From Persicaria tinctoria (taxonomy: Eukaryota > Streptophyta > Magnoliopsida > Caryophyllales > Polygonaceae), in assembly GCA_037127255.1 (NCBI GenBank), contig JBANSL010000009.1, positions 15,117,975-15,181,974 of the forward strand: a DNA stretch of 64,000 bases, given 5' to 3'. Both the position numbers and the translations under genes were made by a program. This document shows positions 32,930 to 43,634 of this stretch, piece after piece (position 1 is the stretch's first letter; every line of letters starts with the position of its first letter). Below the pieces are notes generated by a model, which saw nothing but the letters and a program-made list of their open reading frames with translations, had not been told where the DNA came from and did no database searches.

Positions 32930-34486
32930 AACACCCCATACTTAAGCTTGCTTGTCCTCAAGCAATACTTTTAATTGTCATTCAGGGGAAGAATTCAAAA
33001 CTCTCAACATATTAGATTCATTGCCATATGTCCCCTGCAATCAATTACCATCCTCGAAAAGGTACTTATGTCACAGATCCATGCATGTGCAATTTAAAAA
33101 GCAACATCTACTCACAAAAGGAGGGTTATGTAAAAACATTCATAAGTGACAAAGCATTAATGATCAAGAGGACTTTAATTTAAGCTCAACAAGGAGTAGA
33201 TTGGTAAAAGGCTAAAGGTGGGCAATTTTTGGCCATGTGGTGCTTTTGATCCGGGGAAATGGAGTATTTCCAAATTGAATTTCCACATTCCTTCTCCATT
33301 TGATTCAGCACTGCCTTCTCGCGAGTCGCAAACATGGGTGTCATGAATGGCCCAATATACTTAGTGCTTTGGACTCCTCACAAAGTGTCCCATCTCTCCA
33401 AACTATTATCTTAGAGAGCAGGGTCAATCTACCTTTATCTCCTGAGGTGATTGGATTTTCTTTCACTCATTAAATTTTCCACATATTTCAAATAATTTCC
33501 TTCCAAACTCCAAATATGATAACAATCACAACAATCACCATATAACATCTTCATAATGTAACATCATTCTCAACATAATCCCCGGATAAGGTAAAGAATG
33601 GAAAATATTTGGGAACATGTGGAGCAATATTTGAAATAAGGCATAATATGGCTTTTGTGATGCATAAGCATAGGTAAGCCTAGGATTTGAAACAATATGA
33701 GCATTATATGGAAATATAAAGTCCTCCATCATCTTATCATGCAACATGTCAAAAGCAACTTCAAATTTTACATCCTTTCATGGTTTTCAAAGAAATAATG
33801 CACTTCATTGTGACTTCCCTTTACTAGGCAATTTCATGCTATATCTCTAATGAATCTAATTTTGCATCGTCGAGTTCAATATAAACTTCCATGACATTAT
33901 TTCAAAATTTCAAATGGGGGTCATTTTTCAACACTTTGGAAAACATGCATATAAGCACATAAATCAAATAATGCATTCCAAAATAGCCATGTAGCAATTC
34001 TTAAGAAATAATGCACAAGTATGTCAAATATGATCAATATGCATAAAGTAAGCCCTTCCCCCACCCCATACTTAAACATTACAGTGTCCTCACTGTATAA
34101 AAAACAAGGGTAAAGAAAGAAACTCACAAGATAGGTGTGCAGATCGTCGGAAAAATCGAGTGAAGTGGTGCTGCAGTGCTTGTCGACGTCGACAACATCT
34201 CCTCGACATCGAGTTCTTCCTGTTGCCTCCAGGGTGATCTTCTCGACCACAGGCTTGCTCGATGTGGTTTGTCGATGTCGAGTTCCTTCCCTAATGTCGA
34301 CAAGCCTGTAGCTTCTTCATACCTGCAAGATTCGTTAGAAAAGAAATACCCACAATAGCATAATCCTAAAAACAATGTCCAAAACCCTAAACAAAAACAA
34401 CAATGTCCAAAAAGTCCCAGAATAAAAAAAAGTCTATTTACAAGCTCTAGATTTTATAGTCGCTAGGCCGACTTTCTCCGTTAAGC
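32930..34486 (-). other. non-coding 3' region of element A3, with polypurine tracts
   Basis: About 1.55 kb between the last ORF and the 3' LTR. On the minus strand CTTAAGTATGGGGTGTT (32930-32946) directly precedes the LTR and is the polypurine tract. A second tract, AAGTATGGGGTGGGGGAAGG, lies at about 34053-34074. The region has no protein match but is clearly homologous over most of its length to 48720-50395 in the sister element. It may be a decayed env-like zone or a cis-acting RNA region. Confidence 0.7.
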
Positions 34487-34945
34487 TCAAGGTGGCATCT
34501 TCAGAGCCCATGTAGCTTGGGCTTCGAACAAGACTCCATTTTTATCTTTCAGCTGAATTCCTCCTGAATGGATCTTATTCACCGTGAATGGTCCCATCTT
34601 CTTCTTATTGAATTTGTTAGGAAACCAATGATCCTTTGATTTAGAGACATAGACCATATCTCCTACTTCGTATTCCCTTGGATCGTTATCGGAAATCCTG
34701 CATAAGCGTACATACCAAGGCAAACCTCTCCCATGTATAGATAAATCATTAATTGAAATAGGAGAAGAAAGATTCATACCTTGGCTTACCTTTGCAGAAT
34801 CGGATTCGGGAACCACTGGATTTTGTCGACATGGAGCAGTGTTACTCGACATCGATGAAGTTGGCTCATCTAGTGGACTGCAAGTCGAGGAAGGAGAAGT
34901 CGAGGAGACCAAGATCTTGTCGACATCGACAAGATTTGTCGACAT
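34487..34945 (-). pseudogene. integrase C-terminal-like stub (GPF module) in element A3
   Basis: A 152-codon frame. Residues ~1-40 are translated TCGA-repeat sequence. Residues ~50-65 (KVSQGMNLSSPISIN) match the corresponding place in the sister element near 48450-48495. Residues ~90-147 look like the SH3-like C-terminal module of Gypsy integrases: YEVGDMVYV, then a WFPNKF segment, MGPFTVNKI (GPF at 118-120) and GGIQL. It is in a different frame from the upstream protease ORF, with overlap at 34866-34945. The catalytic integrase core and RT that should precede it are absent, so this is the remnant left by an internal deletion. The family call rests on motif pattern only. Confidence 0.6.
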
Positions 34946-35960
34946 CGAGTTGTTCTCGACTTCCAGTAGATTTCTCGTCGCGGAAGGTGGTGTCGAGGAG
35001 GCCGTAATCTTCTCGACATCGACAACTCTTTTTCGACATCGAGTAGTCTTCGATCCCTTTTGGCCTGCTCGTCGATGAAGGTGTGATCGAGGATGTCAAG
35101 ATCTTGTCGACATCGACAACCTTTGTCGATATCGAGGAATCTTTCTCGACTTTTTGACTGCTCGACGAGGCTGGTGGAGGTTTCTGACCTTTGTCGATGT
35201 TGATTAAACTACTCGATCTCGAGAAGTTTTTGTCGACTACGACCTCATACTTAGTTCCTGTGTTCTCCTTGAGGATTGCCATGATCTCCTCCACCTGGGC
35301 CTCCATATCCCTCTTTTCTATCTCTTCAGGGGTCATATTCCTGACCTTGGGTTCCCCGCAGGTGATGTAGCCAGCTGAGATAGATTTGACCTCTTCCATC
35401 GGACCCGTATGCCTTTCAGTTTTGTTGAAGGAATACTCAATTACTTCATCGCTGATGTTGAAGGTGAGCACTCCTTTCCTTACGCTTATGTTGGCATCCA
35501 CCGTTGCCAAGAATGGTCTCCCTAGAATAATTGGACAAGCAGGATCTTCTTGCATATCAATAATTAAGAAATCAGCAGGGACGAAGAATTTACCTACTTG
35601 TACTGGGACATTTTCCACCATGCCTGTTGGAATGACCACCGTGTTGTTGGCCATGTAAAGTCTAGCATCCACAGGCTCCAGGGCACCTATCTTAATCTTG
35701 GACCAAATCGTTAAAGGCATAATACTAACACTGGCTCCAAGATCACATAAAGCATTAATTTTGTATGGACCAAATCCAATGGTTATAGCAAACTTACCTG
35801 GATCCGGCCGCTTTTCCAGTATGTCCAGCTGGCTGCACTCCTCTGTAATTTCAGCCATTGATCGCTTTTTGCTCAGAATCTCCTTCAGGAATTTGACATA
35901 AGATGGCATTTCATTGAGAGCTTCTGTGAAGGGTATGGTAACATTGAGCTTCTGAAGCAT
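34866..35960 (-). CDS. pr: retropepsin (protease) ORF of element A3
   Basis: 364 codons from the first ATG; the same frame is open upstream to the stop at 36273-36275. The aspartic protease signature is CDLGASVSIMP with D73. DLGAS in place of DTG/DSG is typical of Athila-group elements. A flap-like IIDMQEDPACPIILGRPF motif follows. The protease would cleave the Gag precursor. The last ~100 codons and the stretch upstream of the domain are low-complexity DVDK/VDVD-type peptides produced by TCGA-NN-TCGA repeats. No RT follows. Divergence from the sister ORF (47023-48696) is moderate, with the domain well conserved, so the protease was under selection until recently. Confidence 0.85.
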   Translation of the reverse strand: MLQKLNVTIPFTEALNEMPSYVKFLKEILSKKRSMAEITEECSQLDILEKRPDPGKFAITIGFGPYKINALCDLGASVSIMPLTIWSKIKIGALEPVDARLYMANNTVVIPTGMVENVPVQVGKFFVPADFLIIDMQEDPACPIILGRPFLATVDANISVRKGVLTFNISDEVIEYSFNKTERHTGPMEEVKSISAGYITCGEPKVRNMTPEEIEKRDMEAQVEEIMAILKENTGTKYEVVVDKNFSRSSSLINIDKGQKPPPASSSSQKVEKDSSISTKVVDVDKILTSSITPSSTSRPKGIEDYSMSKKSCRCREDYGLLDTTFRDEKSTGSREQLDVDKSCRCRQDLGLLDFSFLDLQSTR

Positions 35961-36272
35961 CTTGATGAAGCGCTGAAACTTTTTCTCCGCTGGGTCCTTT
36001 AGAGATTTCGTGGGGAAAGGCAGCTTCTTTTTCTGATTCGGAGCCAGAACGGACGTCGGAGTTGCTGTAGTTTTCTCGACATCGACATGGGACTTCTCGA
36101 CATCGATAAGCTCCTCGACATCGACAACTTTTCTCGATGTCGAGTTGTTGTTTAGTGCAGAGGTTGGTCGATCAGAGGACTTGTCGACATTGACAAGAGG
36201 TTTCTCGACATCGACAATGTTCTCGACATCGACAAGATCTTTGTCGACGTCGAGTTGCTGTTCAGCGTTGTC

Positions 36273-37775
36273 CTACTGCTTTCCGACCTCTGGCTCTTGC
36301 AATTGATGCCCGCTCCTGAGTTTTACAGCAGCTATGTGTCCAGTCTTTCCCTTAGGATTTGGTTTTGTTTGCCCAGGGAGCTTGCCGGACTGTCGTGGGA
36401 TCTGTGCAGAAATCTGTCCTATCTGCGTCTCAATTCCCCTTTTCCAGATGTCCAGTTCTCCAAATTTGGTGGTGATGTTCTGGAACTGGTTGTTGATGGT
36501 CCCTTGATTTCGTCGCATCTCCTCAAGGACCAGCTGCAGATCATCCTTCCTTTGATCCCTTTCTGGATGTCCTGGAGCTCTGTAGGGCGGAGGATTCCTA
36601 GGGGGACCTTGATTCCATTGCTGTTGATAAGGCCTTTGATCCCCCATATAGCGATTAGGCCCTCCTGCGTAAGCTGCATCCTCATGATGTTCTGCCATCC
36701 TGACTTGCTCTGTATGTGGGCACTCAGTAGTGGTGTGCCTTTGCGATCCACATTCTATGCAAGGCTGGTTGACAGAGAGATACTTCACTTGTTTGAGGAG
36801 CTTCTTATTCTGGTCTCTGTAGTATTGCTCCCTGACATCTGGGTCGATCTCCTTTGCTGGCTCATAGAGAGGCATAGATGGTGCTGGCCTAGCGTAGGTA
36901 TTCTCCTCATAGTTTGCAGGAGCCCCATACTTGTTGTCGTAATTGGTGAGCTTATCCAGGATACCCCATGCTTCAATTGGTGGTATTGTTAGGAACTCAT
37001 ATCGAGTATAATTGTTGATTCTGTCCTTAGTGATTTGATCAAGAGAATTGAAGAAAATCTCCTGAACCACATAAGGTGGTTGTCCATGGGTGGGACAGGA
37101 TCGCAGAAGTTCCTTGTAGCGCTCCCATGCCTTTGCCAGCGGTTCCCCAGGTTTCTGTCTGAAAGCTGTGATCTTTTGGCGTAGGAGTGCTGTCTTGGCA
37201 GGAGGAAAGAATTTGTCGAGAAATTCTTGCTCTACTTGGGCCCATGTCGTGAGGCTTCGCGGTTTAAGCCCTACTAACCATTGCAATGCGGGGCCAGCGA
37301 GAGACCATCGAAAAGCCTTCATCTTGATGTACTCCAGAGTGGTACCTTCAGCAAGTGTACGACACATGTCAGAAAAGTTTATAATATGCTCAAGAGGACA
37401 CTCATTAAAATTCCCATGAAAACCATTATTTTTAAGTTCAATTAGAAATTGAGTGCGAATTTCATAGGAGTTTTCAGGGATAAGAATGGCCGATTCAGGC
37501 ACGACGAGAGTGGGATGCATGTAATCCTCTGCAGTAAGAGGATACTGGGCGAGCACGCCTTCTGCTTGTCTAGCACGCTCATTTGCTTGTTCTTTTTCTG
37601 CCCTCTCAGTAGCGAGGGCAGCATCTCTGGCGGCTAGATCCCTTGGGAGCCTAGCGATCAGCTGTTCCTGTGTTTCAGCAGCTGACATGATTCTTTTGAG
37701 TTTGGAGTGGATGTGTAGGTAGCGCTCTGGTTCGTCTAAGCTGTCAAACTCAGGTGTTTGACCAGAACGACGCAT
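36273..37775 (-). CDS. gag: Gag protein of element A3
   Basis: 500 codons. The N-terminus (MRRSGQTPEFDSLDEPERY) is followed by a helical, Gln/Glu/Ala-rich segment (~30-75). The retrotransposon Gag core spans ~100-260, with AFRWSLAGPALQWL and TWAQVEQEFLDKFFPP. A CCHC zinc knuckle (CIECGSQRHTTTEC) lies at 339-352. A second helical segment is at ~405-465. Gag forms the virus-like particle and binds the element RNA. The ATG lies ~65 bp downstream of the primer site. A TAG at 36273-36275 separates it from the protease, and the frame continues open beyond it; the sister element has a sense codon there. Long plus-strand ORFs opposite (36255-36992) are shadows. Confidence 0.92.
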   Translation of the reverse strand: MRRSGQTPEFDSLDEPERYLHIHSKLKRIMSAAETQEQLIARLPRDLAARDAALATERAEKEQANERARQAEGVLAQYPLTAEDYMHPTLVVPESAILIPENSYEIRTQFLIELKNNGFHGNFNECPLEHIINFSDMCRTLAEGTTLEYIKMKAFRWSLAGPALQWLVGLKPRSLTTWAQVEQEFLDKFFPPAKTALLRQKITAFRQKPGEPLAKAWERYKELLRSCPTHGQPPYVVQEIFFNSLDQITKDRINNYTRYEFLTIPPIEAWGILDKLTNYDNKYGAPANYEENTYARPAPSMPLYEPAKEIDPDVREQYYRDQNKKLLKQVKYLSVNQPCIECGSQRHTTTECPHTEQVRMAEHHEDAAYAGGPNRYMGDQRPYQQQWNQGPPRNPPPYRAPGHPERDQRKDDLQLVLEEMRRNQGTINNQFQNITTKFGELDIWKRGIETQIGQISAQIPRQSGKLPGQTKPNPKGKTGHIAAVKLRSGHQLQEPEVGKQ

Positions 37776-37837
37776 ACACCTGCAATCTAACTCAAAGAAA
37801 CAGTGAGAACTGACTACCTAAGGCGCGATTGATTGCT

Positions 37838-37855
37838 TCCCCGGCAACGGCGCCA
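37838..37855 (-). other. primer-binding site of element A3
   Basis: The minus strand reads TGGCGCCGTTGCCGGGGA, three bases after the 5' LTR. This form is characteristic of Athila/Tat Gypsy elements. Confidence 0.9.
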
Positions 37856-37858
37856 ATT

Positions 37859-39808
37859 TGTTGTTGCAGGAGTAAGTCAAGTATAGAATAGAATATGGTT
37901 TAGAACGACTCCCCTGTCTCAGCAAATAAATACAAGACTTCCTCCCGTTGTAGTAAGAGAAAAGTCAGGATCGAATCCACGAGGAAGCACGTCAGCAGTT
38001 CTCAGATAGCTATCAGATTCTCACAAACACAGCAGAAAAGACAGAAACACCAGCAGAAGCAGAAATAAAACAGAAACAAATAATCCCGGCAAGGCCAACT
38101 AAAATAAAAGCAAAGACAGAAGCAAACAAGCAAAAGCAAGCAAGGCAGAGGTACTCGATAAAGCACGTCGACAACAGCAGACAAGTCGACAGAACAGTAA
38201 GTAACTCGACAGAAGCTAATCGACCGAGTCTTGTCGACACAGGTTGTCGATATCGACAAGTACTCGACACAGCACACAGATCGACAAGATTCAGATCGAC
38301 AACAGAAAGAACTCGACTTCGTTAAACCTTCTCGACGTCGACAAGATATATCGATATCGACAAGATTTTTCCGAGATCGATAAGTAACAGAAATTTAAAT
38401 GCAAATGCTTTCGAACACAGAACACGAATTTCCGATGAAATAAATCAATAAACTAAAGACTTCCAAGGCTAGGGTTTCAACACCACAACGGTAACCATGC
38501 AAAGTAACACATAAAGGCATAAAAGATCATGCTTTCCATCCAAATAACTTTCGTTATTAACAAATAGGAATATAGAGGCTCTCGCATACACCCTAATTGT
38601 TACTAACCCTTTTCACATAATTAATCCAAGTTGCATTAAGATCAATGTCGCTTCAATAACACAAACAAGGATCACCTTCAACTCTCGCAAAAGAATCATG
38701 CTCATAGGGATAGAAGATGAATCGCACAAAAAATCTGACCTTTATCGCATCGCCTCACATGGCCACCGTCGGGCTCACCCCAGCCCTAGAAGTGGGTGGA
38801 CTACTCACGCCTCATTGCAATTGCAGACATTGATGTATAAAAAGAAACTTGCATAAAAATAAACCAAAGTTTACAACCGCTCGAAGCCAACTCCGCTCTC
38901 GCTTCACAACTCCAACCGGCTGCTCACTCTCTCTCTCTCTCTACTACTTCTCCTACTTACTTCTCTCTGAAATTGAATCTAACTGAAATTGAATGAATAA
39001 AACTGAGCCCCCTAGGGCCTTATTTATAGGCTTCTAATCCTTGCTAATCAAGGATAGAAGATATCTATCTTTATCTAAAACTATATCTAAAACTTAATGA
39101 TAAATAAATAACATAGTGTAGTTAAATAAAATAGATAGACTAGGATTATATCTAATGTGTGGACATCTTCTTTGGTCTTGATAGATCTTGATAGATTCGG
39201 ATAGAATTCGTCGAATCTTGGCTTGCAAGTAATCTCCTTTCTCTTCGGACTTCTCCTCGATCTCGGCTTCTGGAGTGCTCGACAATCTTCTCGACATGTC
39301 TCCTCGACATCGACAAAAGTTGTCGATGTCTAGAAGTTTCTTCGTCTGGTGCTCGTGCTCGACGTCTTGAACACATGTCGAGTTGATAACTTCTCGATGT
39401 CGACAAATCTTGTCGATATCGATAACTTTCCTCAGCTCCCAGCTCTGTTCGTAAAACGCACTTTCCCGCTGCCTCGGTTATCGGATTGACGCATATGACC
39501 ATGCGTTGGAAAGCTCTTTCCGAGGGCTACAACTCTCATGAAGACATCACAGCCTGATTCAGAATGATGAAAGCCGGAAATTGGCCTTCTCTCCAGCTGC
39601 ACCATTCTTGGCTTCTCCATGACTTTCCTTTAAGCTCCAAAATGCGTCCGATTTCTGTGAAATATCACAAAAACTTATGTAGACCTCCATATATAACAAC
39701 TAAGCATAAACTACACATATTTTGTATCATTCAAGCCCAAATGCATGAAATGCATGCAGAAATCGATATAAAAGATAATGTAAAACATGGCAAATTAGAC
39801 TCACAACA
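37859..39808 (-). repeat. 5' LTR of element A3
   Basis: 1950 bp, the same length as the partner LTR. TATAAATA on the minus strand is at 39021-39028 (plus-strand TATTTATA), the likely core promoter. TCGA-NN-TCGA clusters are at ~38165-38360 and ~39210-39425. Confidence 0.95.
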
Positions 39809-42061
39809 AACAACAGGCATGAATGTCCAACCTGAGTAAGCCCTCTAGGGAACTTACCTGGAGATGCAGAACAGCAAGATAATACAAGCAAGGGCCCAAA
39901 TGCAAGTCCAAAGCAATCTAAAAGCGATACACACCTATCATCAAGCCACTTCCGTAAGCTACCATACCAACTTTCACACACACGAAACCCAAGTTCTCAA
40001 CATCCTTAAAACCAATCGATGGTAAAACCATTTTCCAAAACCTTTCCGATATGATCGATATCAACCAAAACCATTTAATCAAAACCATCGATAATTCTCA
40101 CCAACAATATTTCTCAAACTCTTAAATCCCAAATTAAGTCAAATCATATTCAAAATAATTTCTCAAATCATACTTGGCCAAATTCCGACATTTATCATTT
40201 AAATCCTCAACAAATTCTCAAATTTATATTATTAACACAGTCCCGACATGTTTATTTTCAAAATCATTACATAAATAAATTCCGACATTTAGTCATAAAA
40301 TAATTCTATTTTCACAACCATATTTATAAATCACAACCGACAAATCACTTTAAAATCCCATTTATAAACAACAACTAATCTCATGCTCCAAAGAATATTT
40401 AAAATATAAGAAATCACCAAAATTAATCCATTTTAATATCCCACATTTATAAACAACAATACTAATAATTTGATAAATAACAATTTAATAATAAATGCTA
40501 ACATAATATAATCCATATGTATAATATAACATATATTTAACTCATCATCAAATAATAAATAACACCACCACAATCCAAAAGAGCCCAACAACCCATCTCA
40601 ACCCGAATTTATATCCCAACCCAACAGAACTCAGACACAAGAGGAAAGAAAGGAAGGGATCTGACCCAAATGGAAAGCCCAACGCGGAAGAAAAGCCCAA
40701 TCCCTAAAAATCAGATCCAATAAGCCAAAATACAATCCCTTTTAAGGTGAACCGGGTTTAAGCCCCATTTTGTTTTAAAATCACTGAGCCTGACCCAATT
40801 AAAAGAAAAACAAACCCAAACTGAAACGTTGTTCATCATCCCCTCAAAATCAGCCCTTGGATTCGAAATTTGGAAGAAGGAATAAGCTTGTCGGAGACAC
40901 TGTACTCGACCACGCTTCCGACATTAGAGGACAAGGATCAAGGAAGAAATAGAAGGAGAAGGAGGCGCTCACCGAGGTGGGTTCGCCCCGGGTTGTCGGG
41001 CTTTGCCGAAAAAGGTTCGTTTGGCTCGCAGCGGCTCCGGTGATGGTGGATCCGAGTTGTCCTTGACCTAGATCGGAAGTGATCGGTCATAAGGTGGTGT
41101 TTTACTTGGTTTTCGATCGGAAAAGGAGAAGAAACATTACCGGAGGATCTCGAATTCAAACGGAGAAGAGAGGGAGGAGTGGCGTCGGCGTCGGTGGCTG
41201 AGAGCTTCCTGGGCTGCTCGGCCCGGCCTCCCTGGTGGCTGTTGAGAGCGCGTCGGATGAGGTTGGTCGGAAGCTGTCGAGCTCGGCCTTGCGTCGGAGA
41301 ACAGGGCTGCATCGGTGGTGGCCTCGGCAAGATAGTGGAGAGGCCGAGAAGGGTGGGATGTTGGTGGTCGGCGGCAGGAGGAGAGGTGGTGTTTGATTGT
41401 TTGAAGAAGATGGGAGAAGAGGAAATGCAGAGGGAGGATGAGTGTGTAATGTGGGGTTTGAAGGCAATGAGAGTGAAAAAAAAAGGGGTTCATGCCTCAA
41501 GGCAAAAATCTGACAGAAGAGAGAGGGAGGGGTGGTCTTCTGGCAATTACAGAGAGAAAGGGGAAAGGGGGTTCTATGGATGAACCAACTGTGTAATAGA
41601 GTGAGGCATAGGGAGAGATGAAAAGTGGTGAAATTTTCTCTAATTGCCCTAACACCAAAATGATCCGTATTCAAATCATACCACAATTGATAATAACTTT
41701 AAAATTGAAATAGGGAAAAAAAAAAGACCGAGACATTTGAGGTGGAAGACATAAGGAATATGATCCCAAGGAAAATACCCGGAAAAGAAACAAAATAAAT
41801 CCTGAAACTCGCTCACTCGACTTTAACCCGACTAAAAAGATATAGAGCTTAAACTTCAAATTTAAATCGAATTCTCGACTGAATCAAATAATAAAATTAT
41901 ATTATACTTTCAAATTTTAGCAAGTGAAAGCGAAAATAAATCTGAATGAATGTCCATTTAAAATAATTATATGCCGGATTCTTTTTTTTTTTTACCTAAA
42001 TCCCTTTTTTATTTTATTACTTATTAAAATTTATTATTTAAAAAAAATCCGAGCCTTTACA

Positions 42062-43634
42062 TCATCCACCTCTAAAAACAAGTCTCGTCCCCGAGACTAA
42101 AACCAGAATCAAGTAGGGGATGACGTTGAAATTGACGAGTCCAAGGACCATGTCCAAGGATCTTGTAATCATCTCGGTTGCGTCTTCCGGGATTATCACA
42201 ACATCTTAGTCACGGTCGTGACATCTCCAATTGGCCTTGACAAGTATGCGATAAGCGCCCCTATCACATCCTCGTTTTGACTTTTCGGAAGCACCACAAC
42301 TCTAAAAGTTCTACAATAGCATCACTAGGTGTTAGCAAGCACCCTATAGGCGCCCCCATAAAATGCATGTATCCACTTTGTGAAGTATCATAGAGTTGCC
42401 CGGGTTTGAAAAGTTTCAAATGGAATTCCGCAATTGGAAAAGATTGGCCTCAAAATCATTGAAATTCTCGGTAAAGTTTATTCTTTAAAATTTCAAGTAA
42501 TTTCTTTCCAAACCACTCAAAATCTTCAAATAAGAGGTTTAACCAAGCAACTTTACACCAAAACATGTAAAATCCTTTCGATCAAAATTTCGTCAAAATC
42601 TCCCAAAATCAAATCAGTTTCCCGCATAACAATCAATCAAATTCAAAAGCTCGGAGGTGGAATCATCCACCTCTAAGGGCTAATCCCATATTCTCTTCCT
42701 AGTTTCCAGATCATGCAACATTATTCACAACTCAACAAGTAACAAAGGAACAACAAGCCTCAACATACTACGAATCATAAGGTATGTCTATATCATACTG
42801 AAGGCATCACAAGTGCATAACCGAATGTTCATCACTCATCACGTAAGCACACATGTCCAGAAATCAACGGATTATGTGTCATGGAGTTATTACGTCACTA
42901 CAATTCAAATCTCGCTATCGCATATCAACACCGAGATCATAGTAGGATCATTCACCTCAAGGGATTTCATTTAACGCATAAATTCACATAGTCATCCTAT
43001 CCAAATTCTATCCAGGATTATCATAACAGATTCATCACGTCAAACTTTTGTATTGTAAAGGCAATCATAGTGGAATTTCATCATAAGGTCTACGAACCAA
43101 AACTACTTATCAACACCTCAACACAAACAAGATCATGCTATTAAGATTCAGCAAAAGGGGAATCAGGCAATATATCAACCGTCAGCATGCTCAATAGACA
43201 TCATCTTAACTTATCACAATACCATATAATGATCATTTAGTAATCCGGCACCATTATCTTATATATACAAATCATATTCATCATTTAACATATCCATATT
43301 CATGCTTAACAATGATATAACATAATATAATGCTTATCAACACATAACATAACACCATGCTTTCACATAATAACACGTCATTATCTCATATATCATATCA
43401 CAACACATCCTAACATGCTCCTAAAACAACATATCAGAGCATCAATATATCATGATAACATTTGTCATTGTCAACTAGACTTCAATATTGCACAACAACA
43501 AGTACTATCATTCTGTATCAAATTCGTCATGGTTGCTATCTAACATCACGCCAACACATATCAATAAATCACGTCAAGCAAGAAAATCCCCACATCATAC
43601 AAGTCAATATAAAACACAATCCCCACTCGCCCAT
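42062..43634 (-). other. interior of LARD-like copy 2, 3' part, with polypurine tract
   Basis: The minus strand reads TAGAGGTGGATGA at 42062-42074, directly before the 3' LTR, and again at 42663-42675. Otherwise it is AT-rich and non-coding. Patches match copy 1, for example GGGATTAGCCCTTAGAGG on the minus strand near 42670-42690 and at 10078-10095. The bases cccat at 43630-43634 are the target duplication of the next element. Confidence 0.75.

Larger units (their letters stand above)
30980..39808 (-). mobile_element. Athila-type LTR retrotransposon with gag and protease only (element A3)
   Basis: Two 1950-bp LTRs (30980-32929 and 37859-39808) differ at a dozen or so positions by eye, so this is a young insertion. 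The duplication aacaa flanks it (30975-30979 and 39809-39813). LTR ends are TGTTGTTG and CACAACA. The primer site at 37838-37855 is of the TGGCGCCGTTGCCGGGGA type used by Athila/Tat elements. Minus-strand coding covers Gag (36275-37775), a retropepsin domain, and a short stub resembling the integrase C-terminus. RT, RNase H and the integrase core are missing. It therefore depends on a helper element. Confidence 0.93.
30064..42061 (-). repeat. 3' LTR of LARD-like copy 2, split by an Athila-type element
   Basis: Starts TGTAACGGCC and ends GAGCCTTTACA on the plus strand. Removing 30980-39813 leaves ~3164 bp, close to the 3146 bp of the other LTR (55895-59040). The join is seen directly by comparison with 56790-56800. 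GC-rich stretches around 40900-41600 are open in several frames on both strands but are mirrored at 57880-58590 as part of the LTR. Confidence 0.93.

Noticed and set aside
36255..36992. 245-codon plus-strand ORF opposite the A3 gag
   Set aside because: Antisense shadow of a conserved Gag with a zinc knuckle; hydrophobic composition results from reverse reading.
41156..41686. 176- and 182-codon minus-strand ORFs in the two LTRs of copy 2 (also 58121-58669)
   Set aside because: They persist in both LTRs only because the LTRs are nearly identical; the frame changes between copies and no domain is visible.
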